In this document: positions 59,389 through 64,000 of the stretch, one piece after another
How positions within the stretch are numbered: the first letter of the stretch is position 1
How the letters are laid out: each line of letters begins with the position of its first letter
NCBI GenBank assembly: GCA_031258965.1
Contig: JAIRMC010000099.1
Coordinates: forward strand, 1 to 64,000
Source of the DNA: Azoarcus sp.
GTDB lineage: Bacteria > Pseudomonadota > Gammaproteobacteria > Burkholderiales > Rhodocyclaceae
Reading direction: 5' to 3'
DNA length: 64,000 bases
Notes under the pieces: generated by a model
Told to the model about the DNA's origin: nothing
Databases searched by the model: none
What the model saw: only the letters and a program-made list of their open reading frames with translations
Program-made: the position numbers and the translations under genes

Positions 59389-59857
59389 CGTCTTCCCCTC
59401 GTACCAATGTGAAAAAATCGACGCGCGTGCTGGCGTTCTGGCGCGCTTTTCCGGCTTGCCGCGACAACCTCCGGGCGTCCAGAAGCTCGATGATCTGGCA
59501 CATCCAGAAACGATGGCGTGTACCCTGCAAATAGGCATCCACGAGCGCGGCCAGCTCGGCGTGTTTCTTGTCGCGGCCCGCGATGTAGCTGTAGCCGATA
59601 CATGCCTCGTTCGTCTGGACGACGCAGCGCGTCACCGTCATCTCGCCTAGATTGAAGGGTTCTCCCGTCGCGCCCATGCGCCCCCGCACCATCGCCATGC
59701 CGATCTCCGGCGGACGGATGAGCTGGTAGGACTCCGTTTTCAACTGCGTCTCGAAAGGCAACAGGTCTGCAATGTCCGCGTGCGCCAGGGTGTACATCCA
59801 TTGTTGTCGCGCCTGGAGGCCGGAAGAAGCGAGGGCGGGATCGTGATTCGTGTCCAT
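59378..59857 (-). CDS. phnG: C-P lyase complex subunit PhnG
   Basis: ARQQWMYTLAHADIADLL...LIRPPEIGMAMVRGRMGATGEPFNLGEMTVTRCVV; GYSYIAGRDKKHAELAALVDA. Confidence 0.93.
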   Translation of the reverse strand: MDTNHDPALASSGLQARQQWMYTLAHADIADLLPFETQLKTESYQLIRPPEIGMAMVRGRMGATGEPFNLGEMTVTRCVVQTNEACIGYSYIAGRDKKHAELAALVDAYLQGTRHRFWMCQIIELLDARRLSRQAGKARQNASTRVDFFTLVRGEDDVA

Positions 59858-59876
59858 GACGGTTCGTGAGAAATAA

Positions 59877-60686
59877 TCAGATAAATCGTCTGCGCAAGGT
59901 TTGCGAGGCAATATCCAGAAGGCTGACGGTGATGATGATGGCAATCATGATGGCGGCGGTCTGCGGAAACTGGAAACCGCGCACCGACTCCCACAGAATG
60001 ACGCCGATGCCGCCCGCGCCGACCATGCCGACGACGGTGGCCGAACGCACGTTCGACTCGAAGCGGTAAAGCGAATAGGAAATCCATAAAGGCACGACCT
60101 GTGGGACGACGCCGAAGATGATTTCCTGCAAGGCGCTGGCGCCGGTTGCGCGCACGCCCTCCACCGGGCCAGGGTCAATGGTTTCCACCGCTTCGGCAAA
60201 GAGTTTCGCCAACACGCCCGTGGTGTGGACAAAGAGCGCCAGCACGCCGGGAAATGGCCCCAGGCCGACGGCGGCGACGAAAATCATGGCGAACACCATT
60301 TCATTGATGGAACGCAAGGCATCCATCAAACGGCGCACCGGATGCCGTATCCACCACGGCGCGATGTTTTCGGCGCTCAACAGCCCCAATGGAATTGCGC
60401 AAAAAATGGCCAGCAGCGTTCCCCAGACAGCGATATGCAGCGTGACCAGCATTTCTTGTAGATAAAGCCGCCAATCCCTGAAATCGGGCGGGAAGAAATC
60501 CCGCGCCAATTCCGCCATATTGCCCGCGTCACGGACCAAATGTCCTGGCGCCATTTCCGCGCCCCGCCATGACCAGGACAGCAGCGCCAGAACAAGTCCC
60601 CAACCGAAAAGCACAAGCCACGGCCTTTTGTTGACGCTGCCTGTGTTTTCCATCTGGAGCATTTGCGGGAATGAGGTAATTGTCAT
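59877..60686 (-). CDS. phnE: Phosphonate ABC transporter permease
   Basis: [70 protein letters not shown]. Confidence 0.95.
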   Translation of the reverse strand: MTITSFPQMLQMENTGSVNKRPWLVLFGWGLVLALLSWSWRGAEMAPGHLVRDAGNMAELARDFFPPDFRDWRLYLQEMLVTLHIAVWGTLLAIFCAIPLGLLSAENIAPWWIRHPVRRLMDALRSINEMVFAMIFVAAVGLGPFPGVLALFVHTTGVLAKLFAEAVETIDPGPVEGVRATGASALQEIIFGVVPQVVPLWISYSLYRFESNVRSATVVGMVGAGGIGVILWESVRGFQFPQTAAIMIAIIITVSLLDIASQTLRRRFI

Positions 60687-60694
60687 GATTCCCG

Positions 60695-61684
60695 TTATTT
60701 CCGCGCCAATTCCAGTTCTTTCATGCGCTGGTCGAGCTTCGTCAGTTCATCGCCAATCTCTTTGAGGCGGCTGGCTTTCTCTTTTTCCGACAGCTTTTCA
60801 TCCGCCTTGACGACGGCTTGCCGCTTGAAAAGTTCGAGTTGGCGGATAGGCAAAAGCTGCTCGTCGTTGGAAACCTTGAAAGGCGCCCATTGCAAGGCGC
60901 TCAGGATTTTCTTTTCCGCCTCGTCCTTGCCGTAGGCGAAGAGGAAATCCTTCAGGATTTTCCGGGTCTTGGCGTCAAGATTCCTGCGCATTACAATCGG
61001 GTCCGAGGGAATCAGCGGCGATTTCCAGATGACCTTCAATTGCAGATACTTCTCGGGCGAAGTGATCTTGATGCGCCCCAGGACTTCCGTACTGCATGTC
61101 GCAACGTCGATTTGCCTGTTGGCAACCGCCAGGGCGTTGATTTCGTGGCTGCCGTTCAGGGTGCGCTTGAAAATCTTCTTGGGGTCTACCCCGTTTTGCG
61201 CAAAGACATAGTAGCCAGGCACTAGAAACCCGGACGTCGAATTAGGATCGCCATTGCCGAAGGAAATGTCCTTGGCGTTTTCCAGCACATCCCGCATGGA
61301 ATTGTAGGGGCTGTCCTTGTGCGCGAGCAGTACGCTCCAATAGCCCGCGTTGCCATTGGCAAAGACGGTTTGCGCAATAACTTCCGCGCCCGCGCGGTCG
61401 ACCGCCTCGATGGCGCCCTTGTTGCCCAACCAGGCGATGTCGACCTTGCCGAAGCGTATCCCCTGGATGATTCCAGCATAGTCCGATGCAAAGAACGCCT
61501 TGACGTTCAGGCCCGTCTGGCGGCTCATATCCGCGAGAAAAGGTTCCCAGATGGTACGCAGATTCTGCGAGGTTTCCGTGGACATGATGCCGAAATTGAT
61601 TTCCTTCGGCGGCTGCGCCTGCGCGGGAAATCCAAGACACAAGGCGGCTAGGCAGAGGAGGGCGGATTTGAAACGCCGGTGCAT
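60695..61684 (-). CDS. phnD: Phosphonate ABC transporter substrate-binding protein
   Basis: [76 protein letters not shown]. Confidence 0.95.
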   Translation of the reverse strand: MHRRFKSALLCLAALCLGFPAQAQPPKEINFGIMSTETSQNLRTIWEPFLADMSRQTGLNVKAFFASDYAGIIQGIRFGKVDIAWLGNKGAIEAVDRAGAEVIAQTVFANGNAGYWSVLLAHKDSPYNSMRDVLENAKDISFGNGDPNSTSGFLVPGYYVFAQNGVDPKKIFKRTLNGSHEINALAVANRQIDVATCSTEVLGRIKITSPEKYLQLKVIWKSPLIPSDPIVMRRNLDAKTRKILKDFLFAYGKDEAEKKILSALQWAPFKVSNDEQLLPIRQLELFKRQAVVKADEKLSEKEKASRLKEIGDELTKLDQRMKELELARK

Positions 61685-61710
61685 GATATTGTCCTTTCCA
61701 GGATGAAGCC

Positions 61711-62766
61711 TCAAAAAGAAGACGCCGCGCGCAGAAACTCGTAGGTTATTCCCGAATGACATTTCAGCGAAATCTCGTCGATGGCGTTGTCGGCATCGTC
61801 ATTGCGTTGGCGGTCGATGGTCGAGATTTCAGCGCCGTAGATGCCCGCCAGACGCATGTCGCTCAAGACATGGGTCGGCCCGTCGTAGTGGATGCGCCCT
61901 TCTTTTAGAGCGATGGTGCGCGGGCAATAGCGGCGGGCGTATTCCACCTGATGCAGCGAGACGAGAACGGTGGTTTTGTCCTGGGCGTTGATTTCCGCAA
62001 GCAGATCCATGACCTTGCGCGCCGACTCCGGATCCAGCGAGGCGACAGGCTCGTCGGCGAGAATGATCTTGGCGCGCTGCGTGAGCGCCCGCGCAATGGC
62101 CACGCGCTGCTGCTGCCCGCCGGAAAGGGTGGAAGCTCGTCGCCAGGCGTATTTCGCCATGCCGACCCGTTCCAGCGCCTCGAATGCCTGCCGGCGCTCG
62201 GCTGCGGAAAAAAACCCGCAAACCCCGCGCCAGCGCGGAATCCGCCCTAGTGATCCCAGAAGCACATTGCCGATTACGCTCATGCGCCCAACGAGGTTGA
62301 ACTGCTGGAAGATATAGCCGATTCCGGAACGATGCTGCCGGACGTTCCGGCTCAAGCGTCCGCCACACTGAATGGATCGCCCCAACACCTCTACCCGGCT
62401 CGCGGTGCTGGCATATGACGGAATCGCGGGAGAGGCGGCGGGCGAAGAAAACGGGCGCGACAAGAAAGAAAGCGGCGCAAGATGCGGCGGGGAATGTGAC
62501 GAGGAGAGTGACGGCGCGCGGGCCATCCCCGCAAGGCTGGCACGGGACAAGTCCTGTCCGACGCTGTTTTCCTCCCCTGTCCGCCGTGCGCCATCGCCGG
62601 ATATGAGACCGGGGAGGTGTCGCAGGAGCGTGGATTTTCCCGACCCCGAAGACCCGATCAAAGCCACCATCTCGCCCTCCCCGACCTGGAGTGAGAGATC
62701 GAACAACACCTGTTTCACGCCGAAACTTTTGTTGAGTTCGGATATGTGAACCACGTTGGTATGCAT
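61711..62766 (-). CDS. phnC: Phosphonate ABC transporter ATP-binding protein with an in-frame insertion of about 62 residues
   Basis: [23 protein letters not shown]...[insert]...[86 protein letters not shown]. Confidence 0.93.
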   Translation of the reverse strand: MHTNVVHISELNKSFGVKQVLFDLSLQVGEGEMVALIGSSGSGKSTLLRHLPGLISGDGARRTGEENSVGQDLSRASLAGMARAPSLSSSHSPPHLAPLSFLSRPFSSPAASPAIPSYASTASRVEVLGRSIQCGGRLSRNVRQHRSGIGYIFQQFNLVGRMSVIGNVLLGSLGRIPRWRGVCGFFSAAERRQAFEALERVGMAKYAWRRASTLSGGQQQRVAIARALTQRAKIILADEPVASLDPESARKVMDLLAEINAQDKTTVLVSLHQVEYARRYCPRTIALKEGRIHYDGPTHVLSDMRLAGIYGAEISTIDRQRNDDADNAIDEISLKCHSGITYEFLRAASSF

Positions 62767-62870
62767 TTGCTTCTCTCCCATGAGTACGATCCAGACGCAT
62801 GGCGAACTTTGGCGGGAGTTCGTTACAAGCAAGTGACAGATGAGTGACAGCTCACAATCTGATACCAGAA

Positions 62871-62902
62871 AGCAAGAAGCCGCCCGGAGGCGGCTTCTTG
62901 CT
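62871..62902. terminator. Terminator hairpin between the MCP gene and phnC
   Basis: Perfect AGCAAGAAGCCGCC-CGGA-GGCGGCTTCTTGCT. Confidence 0.8.
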
Positions 62903-63005
62903 TTCGGACTGGCGGCGTGGCTTAGTCCTGCATCCCTGAATCGCGCGATTCTTCGGGATGCGGCATGTTTTCTTTCGTGCGGATGGCCAAGACATCCAGC
63001 GTTTT

Positions 63006-64000
63006 TCAAAGATTGAAATGGAAGAACGACATTTGCGCGCCCAGGGCATCCGCGACGTGGGCAAGGCTGATGGCTTGCCCACGAGCGTTTTCCAGATGCG
63101 CCACATTGCCTTCGGCGCTCTCCAGGATATGGGCGAGGTGCGTGGCGATGCCTTCGGTGGACGCGGATTCCGCCGCCGCGGATTGCGCGATGTGGCGGGC
63201 CATGTCGTTGATGACGCCTTCTTTTTCTTCCACACGCGCCAGGCCCGTTTCGGAATGCTTCAGCGCCTGTTCCGCCGCCGTGACTTCCCGGCCCGTTTGC
63301 GCCATGGCTTTCAGGGCGTCCTGGGTGACGGACTGGATGACCTCCACGATGCGGCTGATTTCGCCGGTCTGGCTGCCCGCGCGTTCGGCGAGTTTTCTCA
63401 CCTCGTCGGCGACGACCGCGAAGCCGCGCCCGGATTCGCCCGCGCGGGCGGCCTCGATGGCGGCGTTCAGGGCGAGCAGGTTGGTTTGATCGGCAATTTC
63501 CCGGATGCCGCCGGAAACCGTGCCGATCTGGCCGATGGACTGGGAGAGTTCCGCCATGATCTTGCCCGCGTCCTCGACCGTGTTGACGACGCGGCGGGAG
63601 GCTTCCCGGCTTTCCCGCATGCGCGTGACGACGTCATCAAGCGTCTTGCGGGAGGCTTCCACGGCCTGCGCCGTTTCGTCCGCGCCCTCGGCCATGGTTC
63701 GCGCGTCGCCTTGCAGTTGCTCGACGTTGGCGGTGATGTGGTGTACGGATTCGGATTGCTGCGAGGACTGCTGGTGAATGACGCCCATCGCCTCTCCCAG
63801 CAGATCGCAGTCGCGCCGCACCCGTTCGGCGATCTCGCTGATTTCCGCGAGCATTACCTTCAGGTGCGCCTGCATGGTCGTCATGGCCTCGTACATCTTG
63901 CCCAGTTCGTCGGAATGCCGCGCCGGGATGTCATCGCCCAGGAAGCCTTGCGCGATCCTGTCCATGATTTTCGTCGCGTGCGCCACGCCGTCCAGGGTTT
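63006..64000 (-). CDS. Methyl-accepting chemotaxis protein, partial (5' end beyond the window)
   Basis: [81 protein letters not shown]. Confidence 0.95.
   Translation of the reverse strand, partial: TLDGVAHATKIMDRIAQGFLGDDIPARHSDELGKMYEAMTTMQAHLKVMLAEISEIAERVRRDCDLLGEAMGVIHQQSSQQSESVHHITANVEQLQGDARTMAEGADETAQAVEASRKTLDDVVTRMRESREASRRVVNTVEDAGKIMAELSQSIGQIGTVSGGIREIADQTNLLALNAAIEAARAGESGRGFAVVADEVRKLAERAGSQTGEISRIVEVIQSVTQDALKAMAQTGREVTAAEQALKHSETGLARVEEKEGVINDMARHIAQSAAAESASTEGIATHLAHILESAEGNVAHLENARGQAISLAHVADALGAQMSFFHFNL

Overview
High-GC window, probably betaproteobacterial from the look of the proteins (inference). It is mostly chromosomal backbone with two accessory patches. Backbone: modE-like regulator, YiiX-like hydrolase, uvrB, dapF, DUF484, ygfX-like, the fatty-acid/phospholipid cluster fabF-acpP-fabG-fabD-fabH-plsX-rpmF-yceD, maf, a tetrapyrrole-type SAM methyltransferase, tRNA-fMet, an organosulfur (ssu-like) utilisation cluster, hemerythrin, AmpD-like amidase, fabI, btuB behind a cobalamin riboswitch, rdgC, phasin, DEAD-box helicase, csp, an RTX/cadherin-like protein, a CVNH-domain secreted protein, an ArsR/acyltransferase-ligase/amidohydrolase/MFS lipid cluster, a COG3014-YcfL-LpoB trio, and a phnC-D-E-G-H-I-J-K-L-M C-P lyase operon. 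Accessory patch 1 (about 15.1-17.9 kb) follows tRNA-fMet. It has a serine-recombinase C-terminal relic reading into the tRNA, a decayed ABC-permease fragment, a phased 21-bp repeat array, and a Tlde1-like (T6SS L,D-transpeptidase fold) gene overlapping a lipoprotein gene. Accessory patch 2 (about 31.9-37.5 kb) has a tyrosine integrase, an HTH protein, a HUH-type Rep, a structured non-coding zone, and an orphan hcp - HExxH protein - lipoprotein cassette bracketed by about 57-bp direct repeats. The strongest candidates for undescribed biology are the two putative effector/lipoprotein-immunity cassettes, the phased repeat array, and a 62-residue in-frame insertion in PhnC. All calls are by eye from sequence; no searches were run.
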